DNA from: JBKHBT01 sp046542255
GTDB lineage: Bacteria > UBP14 > UBA6098 > JBKHBT01
Assembly (NCBI GenBank): GCA_046542255.1
Contig: JBKHBT010000045.1
Span: 1 to 24,712 of the forward strand
Direction: 5' to 3'
DNA: 24,712 nt
The number at the start of each line of letters is the position of its first letter. Position 1 is the first letter of the stretch. This document shows, in pieces, positions 14,462 to 24,547 of the stretch. Below the pieces are notes generated by a model. That model worked only from the letters and a program-made list of their open reading frames with translations. It made no database searches and was not told the DNA's origin. The position numbers and the translations under genes are program-made.

Positions 14462-14517
14462 GTAGGTGAAGGAGAATACATAAGAAAACCTAAAGCATAA
14501 ACATATTGGGGGAAACC

Positions 14518-17500
14518 GTGAAAACTAAGTTATCATTCTTTCTATTTCTATTGCTAATCTTACCATTGTGGGGCAAAGCCTATGATGATGTCGCCAAGCT
14601 AAAGCAGCTCGAGGCGGAAAGAAAACAGCTCGATGTACGCAAGAAAGCAGTAGTTCTCGAATCTATGGATGAGATTACTCCAAGCTTGACTGAACTTCAT
14701 GTTAAAAATAATTTTGAAACCAAAGGTGTTCACCCACCTGCTAAAAAGATCAATCCTATTGCTGAAAAATATTTTGGTGTTTTGCCCCCAAATGTAGCAG
14801 CATATAGCAATGTTGATGTATCTTCGCTTCGTCGCGATCCCGAACCGACCGAGCCGAGCGAGATTATGGAATTTGGAGATGACCAGCTCGTTAGTCACCC
14901 ATCGACGCCTGGCCAAAGGCAGCCTTCTGTTTGCACCAGCGATGATGGTACTATTTATGCCGTATGGGGCGAAGAAACCAGCGGTGGAAATGCCATCATG
15001 TTCTCAAAATCTACGGACAATGGTGTTACATGGACGGAAAAGGTAGTGGTCGATGATGTCGGTACCAATTTCTATCCAAGGATAGCATGTTATGGGACCG
15101 GTCGATACACAAGGCTTCATGTTGTTTATGCTTATATGAATGTTCATATCTACGATGTTTACGATACAAGCGGAACCTATATGGGCACAGATACCTCCTA
15201 TGAAAGCGATGTCTATTATGCTCGCTCCAATAATGGTGGAGATAGCTGGGGCGGTTATTTGACAATTGCCAATAGGGATATCAACCTGATTATAATGCAA
15301 TGGGACTATGATGAATCTATGCCCGATGTGAAATGCGATGCTGATAATAATGTTATGGTTACTTATCATACGCAGGCCGATGAGGGCCATATTATGTCGC
15401 TTTCGCTTCTTATAATTTACATAATTCTTTTCGAGGGATTGCCGCCGACCTGGTTTGATTATAGTTGGTACAAGGTATGTTTCAAGGTATCGACCAGTGG
15501 AGGTGGTGCGTTCTCTGGACAGGAGAATGTTGTCAATGACTGGTTCTTAGATAGGTCCCGGGCCGCTCTCGGCCTTACGGGCTCTGGGACGGATGCGCTC
15601 GCTTTCGTTCCGTATTCATGTACGGGAGTGCTATCTCTTGCTTCTTCGGGAGTAGAGATCAGAAGTGTAACAAATCCATTCTTCGGAGAATCGGTTTCCG
15701 GAGATGATTTTGTTGGCGATGGCTATGTTGTTCCTGGCGGATGTGTTGTCGATTATCTCGGCAATCCTATGGTCGGGGTTACCGATGCATGGAGCGCTGG
15801 CGATTACGATGTCTATTTCTTCAGCAGTACCGATGGTGGAAGTTCATTTATCGAACATATCATCGATTTCAGTACAGCCGATTGTTTCGAGCCGAGACTC
15901 GGTGTCGATCTTGCAAATAATCCATTTCTTACATGGACAGACGGAACAAGCGGCGAATACGATATCAAATGTGTATGGAGCGAAGATGGCGGTGTAACAC
16001 TAAGAGATGATATATACACTGTCAATCAAGATCATGGCACTGCCAATCAATGGTGGCCGGATATTGGCATGTTCCTTTCAGACTCGACCAGAAGGCTCGA
16101 TGTATGCTGGTGGGATGAGCGCTCAGATGTAAATGGAGATATTTACTATAATAATGGAATTTGGTGGAGAACAAATTTATATATAACATTGCACGACTCT
16201 CTTGCAAACCCTATGGGCGGAACAGTTACCGTTACTTATAGATCTTTTGGCGTAATAATCGAACGTGAACTTACGCCAGGTTACTGGATAATTTACCATG
16301 ACCCCGAAACCGAAATCACACTCGATAGGCTTTCAAGCGGTTCGACAGCATCCGAAAGATGGATTTATGACGAGACCGAAGAATATGCTTTCGATCCACC
16401 CGAGCCAGGCTTGACAGATACAGTGGTTTACTGGAATCAATATTATACCACATTTACCGCCGAAAGCGGCAATCCCCCTGCATGTGGCATGGAAATGCCT
16501 ACTGGCGTGACATTCCAATACGAATATTTCGGAATGCTGGAGATAGAATCCACGATTCACGAACACTGGGCAGATTACAGAAGCCCCTGGATCTATCCTG
16601 AGACATATCCTCCTGGATATACCGATACAAGATGGTATTGCCCTGAAAGAGAAGGTATTATAACCGATTTTACTGTCTCACCTGTTTATTATTATCAATT
16701 TACTGCAGAATTTGTAAAACCAAATATGCTCAATGACGAATGTTGCGAGGGAGATACTCCGGAATTCGAGCTTATAGAGCGTTATTTTGCTGGCGAAAAT
16801 GTCGGCGGAACAACACCTATCCGCGACTGGACAGATTGCGGAAGCTATTACGAATACGAGAATCCTCATAATGCATCATCGACCGAGCGTTACCATATAC
16901 CAAGTAGTTCTGACTCTTCCGGTGTTGTTACAGGCTTTGGCCCTTATGAACCAGGCGCATACAAACAATGGAAACCGACAGTCAACCTTATAGTTGCGCC
17001 TCCTGAAGATAATACTGTCTGGACAACGATTAGATGGCTCGATGGCGAAGAAAGATTGCTCTCTGGCCTGAGGGGCGTATTTAGCGAATGGGTCGATTGT
17101 GGCTCGGATCTTGAATTTAGCCAATTTACTACTTATGGCCATGTTGCAACTACTCCGAGACTCTTTGAATGTATTAATTCTGCATTCACTGGTATGGTTC
17201 AGTATGGCGATGTCGTTTTTGTTACACTGGAAAATGACTTTGGCTATGGATTTATCATTTCCGATGGCGATACTCATTCTTCGCCATATGTATCCGGTTG
17301 GGTTCCCAGTGAATCCTATGAAATCTGTGCGATTAGCCCGCAGGTATTCGATATGACAAGATTTGTATTCGATAGCTGGGACCATGGCGGTGGAATTTGT
17401 AATTCTGTCGTTCCAATTTCCGATACTGTCTTTACAGCTAATTTCAATAAAGAATACATGCTCGAGCTGGTCTCCGACCACGGCACAACATATGGCGGAG

Positions 17501-20500
17501 GGTGGTATGCCGAAGGTGCGACTGCGACATTTGGAGTCAATTCGATAGAAGAGCCGGGCGGAGGCATTCGATATGTATTCCTTGGATGGACTGGCTCTGG
17601 AACAGGCTCATACACCGGAACTGATTCATCTGCTACCGTTACAATGAATAATCCCATCATCGAAGAGGCGGAATGGCAGACGGAGTATTATCTTGGTATG
17701 GACTATACTGGATGCTCTGGTGTACCTACATTAGAAGGCGAAGACTGGTATGAATCAGGCACTTTCCCTGCAATCGGCACGGATTCGATTATCGGCGGAA
17801 CCGGCGAACATGATTCATCAAGATGCCTATTCGACCACTGGGAATCCGATCCTCCGGGAGCATCGTTTGGCAATCCTAATAAAGCACATACTTCGCTTAT
17901 GATGGATAGGCCATACGATATCACAGCAGTTTATAAACCACAGCATAAGCTCTGGATTTCTCACAATCCAGATACAATAACATCACCTGCAACACCGGCC
18001 GTTGGGGTTCATTGGGTAACTGAAGGCGATACAGTTAATGCTACAACTGAAAGCCCGTGGGGCACTAATTATTGTGTCGGATATATGGCCGAGGGTTCGA
18101 TTAGTGATGATATCTATTCTCGCGTAGAATTTGAATTTACCGAGCCAACTTCGATAGAATGGCAATGGGGCGATATGCTGACTTTATCGGTACATGACAC
18201 TACTTCTACCGACTTTATATTAACAATGGGTGGTGCAGTTCCTACACCGGGAGACCATTCATATATTCCTGGTGATGAAGTTACTGCAACATGCGGAACA
18301 GAATATGTTACGCTCTACGATGGAATGCGTTTACATTGTATCGGATGGCGTGGTACGGGTTCTGTGCCAGATTCTGGAACGGGTACTGTTGTTGTTTTCG
18401 ATATTACAGAGAATTCGACCATTACATGGCTCTATCAGCCAGAATATAGATTGACAGTCGATGATTATATTTATTCATCGCCGAGTACGCATCCACACTA
18501 TGATTCACCGGATCCCACTTTTGGAGAACATTGGTATCCTGAAGGGACAGAAATTACAGCAACAATCGATGAATCGGTTTATGATGGTGGAATTACCTAT
18601 GTTAATGTTGGTTTTACAGGCTCTGGAAGCGTCCCAAGTGTTGGCTGGGGTGCCAGTGTTACATTTACAATCAGTAATCCATCAGAGCTAAATTGGCGCT
18701 GGGAAAATGAAGCGATGACATATAGACTGGTTATTGTCTCCGACCATGGAACCTGCAGCCCACCGGTTGGTACAAATTACTTCCCAACAGGTGTCGATAT
18801 ATCGTGCTTTACCGAGGCATATGCTACTGCACCATCCGGCGATACTCGATATCGCTGTACAGGCTGGACAAGTACAATCGCAGAAATCACCGATGGATTC
18901 ACGTATTATACACCAATGTTTACAACAGGCTCACCAGGTGAAATCGATACTCTCGAATGGAACTGGGCAAATGAATATAAGCTTACCATAATTAGTGAGT
19001 ATGGTGATTCTATTATGCCGAATGTTGGCGAGTATTGGTATATGGAAGGAACAATGATTCATGCATATAATGCAGCGCCAATCGATACGATTGTGCCGCC
19101 AGACAGCATGATGTTCTGCACCGGATTTCATCCTGATGGGCATTCATTGGACGGAATCGATACCACTTCATTAGACTTCACATTTGAACTCAATGACCCG
19201 TCCACTATCGAATGGAAATGGACAGGCTATAGAATTCCTGTTATTGTAATTTCTGAATGGGGCGACCCATCACCGGCCGATACCACACTTTGGCTTCCCG
19301 GTTCAGAAGTTACGGCATTAGTTACTTCGCCGCATACCAGCGGACTTCTCGAAGGAGAGCGATATCGCTGCACCGGCTGGACAGCGACCGGTTCTGCGCC
19401 AGGGAGTGGTACTGGTACTTCGATGAGTTTCACAGTAGAAGATACCACGATAATTACCTGGAACTGGGACCATCAGTATAGGCTGGATATTATTAGTTGG
19501 CCAGAAGAGTACGGCAGCCCGGTGCCTCCAATTGGCGGCCATTGGCATAATGTCGGCGCTACAGTTACTGGCCGAGTTACTGTTCCTGATGATACGATGT
19601 ATTGTGTTGGTTTCGAAGGAACTGGCTCAGCACCATCCATAAGCCCATATACAACTTTCGAATTCGACCTCGATGAACCCTCATCGGTTACATGGCTATG
19701 GTATGGCGAGGGTTCTGTGGCAGAGCTTAATGTACGCTCTTCATACGGCGACCCGGAACCGCATGGAAGAACATGGTGGCTTTTGGGTTCCGAAGTCGAT
19801 GCCGATGTCGATTCTGCTGTTGTAGTTGGTTCGAGAGTTTATACTTGTACAGGTTGGCGAGGTGCAGGAAGTGTTTCTGAGTTCGGTGATTCAAACCACA
19901 TTGTTTTCAATATCGATGAGGATACTAATATCGAATGGCAATGGGGCGAAATCTTCTCATTCGAAGTGCGCAATCCCGGCGGATACGGTGACCCGGATCC
20001 AGTGGCAGGCGTTTACTATAATCCTTATGGAACTTATGTATCCGGTGAAATGGATGACCACCCATATTGGACAGGAACCGATACGATGTACTGTGTTGGA
20101 TACATTGGCGATGGCGACCTTCCATCCGTCGATCCCCATACAGAATTCGAATTTACACAAACTATGCCGACAGAAATAGAATGGCAATGGTCTGATGAAG
20201 CCTTTAGATTGGAAGTTAGTTCTTATTATGGCTCGCCTTATCCACATGGCACGACCTATTGGATTCCTGGAGCCAGAGTCGAAGCGACTGTCGATGAATA
20301 TGTCGATATTGGCGATGGCATAAGAGCCTATTGCACAGGATATACCGGAACAGGTTCGGCTCCGGCGAGTGGTGTAGGCAACTATACTACATTCCGTATG
20401 GAGTCCAATTCTACACTGAATTGGGAATGGGGAATGAGGTATTCACTTACTATAATTAATCCTGAAGGCTGGGGTTCGCCGATTCCTGATCACGGCAATC

Positions 20501-22491
20501 ATTGGTTCCCGGAGAGTACTACGGTCGAAGGTGAAATCATGGAGAATCCTTCTGGCCCTGCTGATACAATGTATTGTATCGGATACTATGGCGGTGGTGA
20601 TTTACCTGAAGTCAGTCCACAGGTCGATTTCTCATTCACTATTTCGCAGCCCTGTACAGTCGAATGGAGATGGGCTGGCGAAGGCTCTGTTGTTAGCCTC
20701 GAAGTTACTTCGGCACATGACCATCCGCATCCATATGGACTAACCTATTGGCTTATCGGTTCCGATGTCGAAGCTTATGTCGATTCTATCGCATATAGCG
20801 GATACGACAGTTCAGCGGTATTTGTGTGTGATGGATTTGAACTTACACATGGAACTGCGGACACATCCGATTCAACTAATGAAGTCGATTGGGTAATCGA
20901 ATATGATTCCGAGTTGGTCTGGAAATGGACGGGCCAGGTATACATCACATTGGATTATGATGGCTGTCCTGTCGAGCCAGAGTTATTGGGCGAAGGCTGG
21001 TACGATATCGATGATACAATAGAAATATCAGCAGAAACGCCCGTATACGATGCCGGCGATTACTATGGATTTGTCGAATGGACAACAGAAAGCTCTACTG
21101 AGATAATGGAGACCAGGTTCTCTACCACCGATATTGTTGTTAGCGAACCATGTACACTCACTGCAAATTATTCTACTGCATATCAGGTTGCAATAGAAAA
21201 AGACCCGGAAAGAAATGAAGATGGTTACATCCAAGTTGACCATGAAATATATGACAGTACATCGATAGTTACCGATTGGTGGGGAATTGGTTCAGAGCAT
21301 TATATCAAAGTACCAACCAGAGACTCGACTGGAGTAGTGGATACACTTGGCGAAATTATGGTAACAGAAAGGTTTAACTTCAACCATTGGTCGGATGAAG
21401 GCGATAGTGCTCATTGGGTATCACCGACTGGCGATACTACATTTACCGCCTTCTATGATGCTCAGATAATGTGTGTTATAACCAAAGTTCCGCCACATAG
21501 GACAGGCTGGTTCGAAATCGATGGCGAGACTCATGAAGGTGTTAGCTCTGTTATCAAATGGTGGGATCCTGGTTCAGAGCATGCTATCGAGGTTTCCAGG
21601 GAAGACTATTGCGATGCACCAGAATGTGATACTATGCGCTTTTTCTTCCGCGAATGGTCTGATGGTGGCGATATTAGACATGTTACAGATACAATAACCG
21701 AGACAACGGTCTTTACGGCATATTATGATTCCAAAATTAGGGTCAGGATGATGAAAGAGCCACCGCATAATGGTGGAGCCTTCCATTTCAATGATTCGAT
21801 TGTATATGATGAAGATACGGTCGATTTCTGGGTCGATGCTGAAGAAATTGTTTCGCTTGGTGCGACTGAATATGACCTCGATATGGTAGCAGACCCGGAT
21901 AGCGTCTATAAATTCCTTTATTGGGATGATGGTAGCCCGAGAATGCATGATGAAGGCCCGATAGAACGCCATGTCGAGAAGACGGCTATGTATGATTCTG
22001 ATCAAGCGCTACTCTCATTCGAGGTGACAGTAGATGGTGACCCAGATTCGATATGGCAACTCGATACTGTCGAGATTGTAAATACTGTTACTATGGAAAC
22101 CGAGGATATGTTCCATATCCAAAATACGGGTAATGTACCATTGGACTTTGGCTTAGCAGTAGTTGGGGTGACCGATCACATGTGGACACCAGGACATGCC
22201 AGCGAAGATAATCGATTTGTACTTCGTGCAAGATTCAATGATGACACCTCGCCACCGACTGTGTTTAGCATGAGCCGTGACTATATTCGTGATGCTGTAT
22301 CATGGGCTTCTGAAGGTGTATCGGGTACATTCGGCCCCGGTGGTGTTAATGTGCGGCCGTCCGAAGATTATGGCCCGCCTGAGAGCACAGAGAATCTATG
22401 GATGCAATTTATTGCTCCATCATTAAGTGATGCATACGATATCGAAATGCAAATAATCGTCTATATGCAGTCTCGTTATTATCTGCCATAA
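14518..22491 (+). CDS. Giant secreted protein: sialidase-like propeller plus ~18 divergent InlB-type repeats
   Basis: 2,657 residues from the GTG at 14518, chosen because GGGGGA lies just upstream and the protein then opens with a compact signal peptide (KTKLSFFLFLLLILPLWGKA); a TTG at 14506 is the longer alternative. Residues ~120-550 resemble a BNR/sialidase beta-propeller, with Asp-box-like turns SKSTDNGVTW (~165), ARSNNGGDSW (~237), SSTDGGSSF (~437) and WSEDGGVTL (~487). A hydrophobic stretch, MSLSLLIIYIILFEGLPP (~295), interrupts it and is odd for a secreted domain. Residues ~980-2490 are about 18 repeats of the divergent InlB B-repeat type, each with a GDP.P...G..W...G..V, then C.G(W/Y).G.GS.P, and ending in I.W.W or T..Y. 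A distinct C-terminal domain contains IQNTGNVPLDFGL and NRFVLRARF. No sortase signal or transmembrane anchor is visible. Probably a surface or extracellular adhesin or scaffold; catalytic residues of a true sialidase were not identified. Confidence 0.9.
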   Translation: MKTKLSFFLFLLLILPLWGKAYDDVAKLKQLEAERKQLDVRKKAVVLESMDEITPSLTELHVKNNFETKGVHPPAKKINPIAEKYFGVLPPNVAAYSNVDVSSLRRDPEPTEPSEIMEFGDDQLVSHPSTPGQRQPSVCTSDDGTIYAVWGEETSGGNAIMFSKSTDNGVTWTEKVVVDDVGTNFYPRIACYGTGRYTRLHVVYAYMNVHIYDVYDTSGTYMGTDTSYESDVYYARSNNGGDSWGGYLTIANRDINLIIMQWDYDESMPDVKCDADNNVMVTYHTQADEGHIMSLSLLIIYIILFEGLPPTWFDYSWYKVCFKVSTSGGGAFSGQENVVNDWFLDRSRAALGLTGSGTDALAFVPYSCTGVLSLASSGVEIRSVTNPFFGESVSGDDFVGDGYVVPGGCVVDYLGNPMVGVTDAWSAGDYDVYFFSSTDGGSSFIEHIIDFSTADCFEPRLGVDLANNPFLTWTDGTSGEYDIKCVWSEDGGVTLRDDIYTVNQDHGTANQWWPDIGMFLSDSTRRLDVCWWDERSDVNGDIYYNNGIWWRTNLYITLHDSLANPMGGTVTVTYRSFGVIIERELTPGYWIIYHDPETEITLDRLSSGSTASERWIYDETEEYAFDPPEPGLTDTVVYWNQYYTTFTAESGNPPACGMEMPTGVTFQYEYFGMLEIESTIHEHWADYRSPWIYPETYPPGYTDTRWYCPEREGIITDFTVSPVYYYQFTAEFVKPNMLNDECCEGDTPEFELIERYFAGENVGGTTPIRDWTDCGSYYEYENPHNASSTERYHIPSSSDSSGVVTGFGPYEPGAYKQWKPTVNLIVAPPEDNTVWTTIRWLDGEERLLSGLRGVFSEWVDCGSDLEFSQFTTYGHVATTPRLFECINSAFTGMVQYGDVVFVTLENDFGYGFIISDGDTHSSPYVSGWVPSESYEICAISPQVFDMTRFVFDSWDHGGGICNSVVPISDTVFTANFNKEYMLELVSDHGTTYGGGWYAEGATATFGVNSIEEPGGGIRYVFLGWTGSGTGSYTGTDSSATVTMNNPIIEEAEWQTEYYLGMDYTGCSGVPTLEGEDWYESGTFPAIGTDSIIGGTGEHDSSRCLFDHWESDPPGASFGNPNKAHTSLMMDRPYDITAVYKPQHKLWISHNPDTITSPATPAVGVHWVTEGDTVNATTESPWGTNYCVGYMAEGSISDDIYSRVEFEFTEPTSIEWQWGDMLTLSVHDTTSTDFILTMGGAVPTPGDHSYIPGDEVTATCGTEYVTLYDGMRLHCIGWRGTGSVPDSGTGTVVVFDITENSTITWLYQPEYRLTVDDYIYSSPSTHPHYDSPDPTFGEHWYPEGTEITATIDESVYDGGITYVNVGFTGSGSVPSVGWGASVTFTISNPSELNWRWENEAMTYRLVIVSDHGTCSPPVGTNYFPTGVDISCFTEAYATAPSGDTRYRCTGWTSTIAEITDGFTYYTPMFTTGSPGEIDTLEWNWANEYKLTIISEYGDSIMPNVGEYWYMEGTMIHAYNAAPIDTIVPPDSMMFCTGFHPDGHSLDGIDTTSLDFTFELNDPSTIEWKWTGYRIPVIVISEWGDPSPADTTLWLPGSEVTALVTSPHTSGLLEGERYRCTGWTATGSAPGSGTGTSMSFTVEDTTIITWNWDHQYRLDIISWPEEYGSPVPPIGGHWHNVGATVTGRVTVPDDTMYCVGFEGTGSAPSISPYTTFEFDLDEPSSVTWLWYGEGSVAELNVRSSYGDPEPHGRTWWLLGSEVDADVDSAVVVGSRVYTCTGWRGAGSVSEFGDSNHIVFNIDEDTNIEWQWGEIFSFEVRNPGGYGDPDPVAGVYYNPYGTYVSGEMDDHPYWTGTDTMYCVGYIGDGDLPSVDPHTEFEFTQTMPTEIEWQWSDEAFRLEVSSYYGSPYPHGTTYWIPGARVEATVDEYVDIGDGIRAYCTGYTGTGSAPASGVGNYTTFRMESNSTLNWEWGMRYSLTIINPEGWGSPIPDHGNHWFPESTTVEGEIMENPSGPADTMYCIGYYGGGDLPEVSPQVDFSFTISQPCTVEWRWAGEGSVVSLEVTSAHDHPHPYGLTYWLIGSDVEAYVDSIAYSGYDSSAVFVCDGFELTHGTADTSDSTNEVDWVIEYDSELVWKWTGQVYITLDYDGCPVEPELLGEGWYDIDDTIEISAETPVYDAGDYYGFVEWTTESSTEIMETRFSTTDIVVSEPCTLTANYSTAYQVAIEKDPERNEDGYIQVDHEIYDSTSIVTDWWGIGSEHYIKVPTRDSTGVVDTLGEIMVTERFNFNHWSDEGDSAHWVSPTGDTTFTAFYDAQIMCVITKVPPHRTGWFEIDGETHEGVSSVIKWWDPGSEHAIEVSREDYCDAPECDTMRFFFREWSDGGDIRHVTDTITETTVFTAYYDSKIRVRMMKEPPHNGGAFHFNDSIVYDEDTVDFWVDAEEIVSLGATEYDLDMVADPDSVYKFLYWDDGSPRMHDEGPIERHVEKTAMYDSDQALLSFEVTVDGDPDSIWQLDTVEIVNTVTMETEDMFHIQNTGNVPLDFGLAVVGVTDHMWTPGHASEDNRFVLRARFNDDTSPPTVFSMSRDYIRDAVSWASEGVSGTFGPGGVNVRPSEDYGPPESTENLWMQFIAPSLSDAYDIEMQIIVYMQSRYYLP

Positions 22492-22514
22492 TAGACTATA
22501 AAATATCTTAATTT

Positions 22515-22549
22515 AGAGCTTCCCAGAAATGGGAAGCTCTTTTATTTTT
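22515..22549 (+). terminator. Rho-independent terminator of the giant protein gene
   Basis: A perfect 10-bp stem AGAGCTTCCC/GGGAAGCTCT with a 6-base loop, followed by TTTATTTTT, 24 bp after the stop codon. Confidence 0.93.
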
Positions 22550-22589
22550 AGCTTGATATTGAAATGAGAATTATGCAAAAGGAAATTGT

Positions 22590-23561
22590 ATGCAGATAGT
22601 TCTGATAATTATTATCGCAATGGCTATTTTATTCACTTTAGGCCCGAAGGTAAAAATCCCGGCACTGGAAGATTTGCCGGAGATAAAGATTCCAGATATC
22701 GAAAATCTTGAAAACTATATCGAAGAAAAAGAAAAGAATGTCGCCAATCTTCGAGATCATGCAAGGGCGGAGATCAGGTGGTTCGATAGCAAGCGGAAGA
22801 CAGAATATGCTATTTTATATCTTCACGGCTTTACTGCTAATAAGATGGAAACGGAGCCTTTGACGACAGAATTAGGACAAGCTCTTTCTGCAAATATCTA
22901 TTTTTCAAGGCTTTCTGGCCATGGACGAGATTTTGATGCTATGGCCGAACCGGATGCAAAGGACTGGCTTTTGGATGCTGTCGAAGCATATAAAATCGCC
23001 CAAAGAATCGGCGAGAAGATTATAGTAATTGGAGTATCGACTGGTGGGACAATTGCTGCGCTCTTGGCTGAGAAATATGCAAGCATGGACAGCTATAATA
23101 CTATATATATAATGATTTCACCGAATTTTGCTCCAAAAGACAAAAGGGCAGAAGCTCTACTTTGGCCATGGGGAAAGCAGTTGGGTTTAATTATAAGCGG
23201 CAAGTATCGCTGGTGGAAATTGCAGAATGAGATGCATGAAAAATACTGGACATGGAAATACCCGACAATTGCACTTCTACCAATGATGGCGCTTGTAAAG
23301 GCTGCGCGAAAAATTGATTTTGATAAAATAGAAAACCCAATACTGATATTCTATTCCGAAGAAGATAAAGTTGTGGAACCTGAAGAGACAAAGGCATTAT
23401 TCGAAAAGATAGGAAGCCAAAACAAAAGAATGATCGAAATCAAAGATTGTGGCGATCGCGATAATCATGTCCTTGCTGGCGATGCTCTTTCGCCGAATAC
23501 TACTGGTTTTGTTCGAGATAAAGCTCATGAATTCATAATGAGTAATTTCAAGGATAGTTAA
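22590..23561 (+). CDS. Alpha/beta hydrolase (serine hydrolase, S33/carboxylesterase-like), membrane-anchored
   Basis: 323 residues. An N-terminal hydrophobic segment (residues ~2-17, IVLIIIIAMAILFTLG) suggests a membrane anchor or uncleaved signal, followed by a Pro/Glu-rich linker. The hydrolase core shows the oxyanion-hole motif YLHGF (~77), a nucleophile elbow GVSTGG with Ser ~150, the acid in YSEEDKVV (~262) and the histidine in DNHVLAG (~292), a complete triad in the usual order. The closest general pattern is carboxylesterase/monoacylglycerol-lipase-like (HGF..N, SGHG). The substrate is unknown. AAGGA precedes the ATG. It follows a terminator and so has its own transcript, possibly continuing into the downstream barrel gene. 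Confidence 0.88.
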   Translation: MQIVLIIIIAMAILFTLGPKVKIPALEDLPEIKIPDIENLENYIEEKEKNVANLRDHARAEIRWFDSKRKTEYAILYLHGFTANKMETEPLTTELGQALSANIYFSRLSGHGRDFDAMAEPDAKDWLLDAVEAYKIAQRIGEKIIVIGVSTGGTIAALLAEKYASMDSYNTIYIMISPNFAPKDKRAEALLWPWGKQLGLIISGKYRWWKLQNEMHEKYWTWKYPTIALLPMMALVKAARKIDFDKIENPILIFYSEEDKVVEPEETKALFEKIGSQNKRMIEIKDCGDRDNHVLAGDALSPNTTGFVRDKAHEFIMSNFKDS

Positions 23562-23618
23562 AATTCGGGCTTTACATTGCAAGCCTCTCTTATTATTTTT
23601 TCGAGAAAAGGAGGATAT

Positions 23619-24323
23619 ATGAAAAAGATCTGTTTAGTATCACTGATTGTCTTTGCTTTACCAATTTTTGGCATGTTGCCGTCTGGAGCTGCTCATTTAG
23701 GTGCAAGGTTTAACCTTGCTATTCCTCAAGATGAATTCGATACATATGTCGATGATATTGGTTTTGGCGGAGATTTCGATCTCACATATGCAATTAATCC
23801 CAATCTTAATTTGGGAATTGCCGGTGGATATCTCAAATATGGAAAAGAAACCAGAACAGAACCATTCTCGACTACTATTAGCACGGTAAATGTCGATGTC
23901 ATAACTTCTAATCAAATAGCATATTTGCATTTATTGAGTAGGGTGTCGATAGGCTATTCTCTCGTGAATCCATATATCGAGGGAAGAGTCGGTGGGTCGT
24001 ATATTTGGACTGATACACAAATCCGTTCGGAAGAGTTCAATGATGATGACGATGTTATTGCCGAATCCAAGAATTTCGATGATTTTGCATTCAATGCTGG
24101 TTTTGGCGGAGGCTTGCAGATTAGGCTGAAAAAGCCAAATGAGGAAGTCGATGGCTGGACATATCTCGATCTTAAAGTCTTGTATATCTACGGCAGCAAT
24201 GCAGAATATCTGACCGAAGGTGCAATAGATGACTCCTCTGACGACTTGGATGTTACTTATAATATCTCCGAGTCCAAGACTTCACTTCTGGAGATTCAAC
24301 TTGGATTGAATTTTGTATTTTAG
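23619..24323 (+). CDS. Outer-membrane beta-barrel protein
   Basis: 234 residues from the ATG at 23619, preceded by AAGGAGG; an in-frame ATG at 23577 lacks this and would bury the signal peptide. The N-terminus KKICLVSLIVFALPIFGMLP is a signal peptide. The remainder alternates amphipathic strands with Gly/aromatic residues and acidic loops (HLGARFNLAIP, GGYLKYG, YIEGRVGGSYIW, AFNAGFGGGLQIRL). It ends LEIQLGLNFVF, with the C-terminal phenylalanine needed for insertion by the BAM complex. Eight-stranded OmpA/OmpW-like size. The specific role is unknown. Confidence 0.85.
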   Translation: MKKICLVSLIVFALPIFGMLPSGAAHLGARFNLAIPQDEFDTYVDDIGFGGDFDLTYAINPNLNLGIAGGYLKYGKETRTEPFSTTISTVNVDVITSNQIAYLHLLSRVSIGYSLVNPYIEGRVGGSYIWTDTQIRSEEFNDDDDVIAESKNFDDFAFNAGFGGGLQIRLKKPNEEVDGWTYLDLKVLYIYGSNAEYLTEGAIDDSSDDLDVTYNISESKTSLLEIQLGLNFVF

Positions 24324-24392
24324 GCATAACTATCGTAATTAGTCGATCCTGAACAACCCACATCACCATCCCAAACTAAACCTTCCGATCCC

Positions 24393-24547
24393 TTAACAAC
24401 TCATCAATTTGTGGGATATTTTGCAATTAATTTCGATCTTTTGCAACATTTCAAAAAAAGCATAAAAAATATGCGCTAAAAGCTTGCGCATATTGAAACC
24501 AGCCGCACTCAGAATTGCATTTGCCATATCGCCCGATTCGCCTTTCA
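24393..24547 (-). pseudogene. C-terminal relic of an IS5-type transposase
   Basis: Minus-strand reading LKGESGDMANAILSAAGFNM, RKLLAHIFYAFFEML and a short tail to TAA at 24393-24395. The G(E)xGDxxNAILxAAGFNxRKLL block is the typical end of IS5-family DDE transposases. The rest of the gene is absent: the frame is cut at 24548, where the GACAATGCG tandem repeat begins. The stretch 24324-24392 is C/A-rich and holds nothing recognised. Confidence 0.75.
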
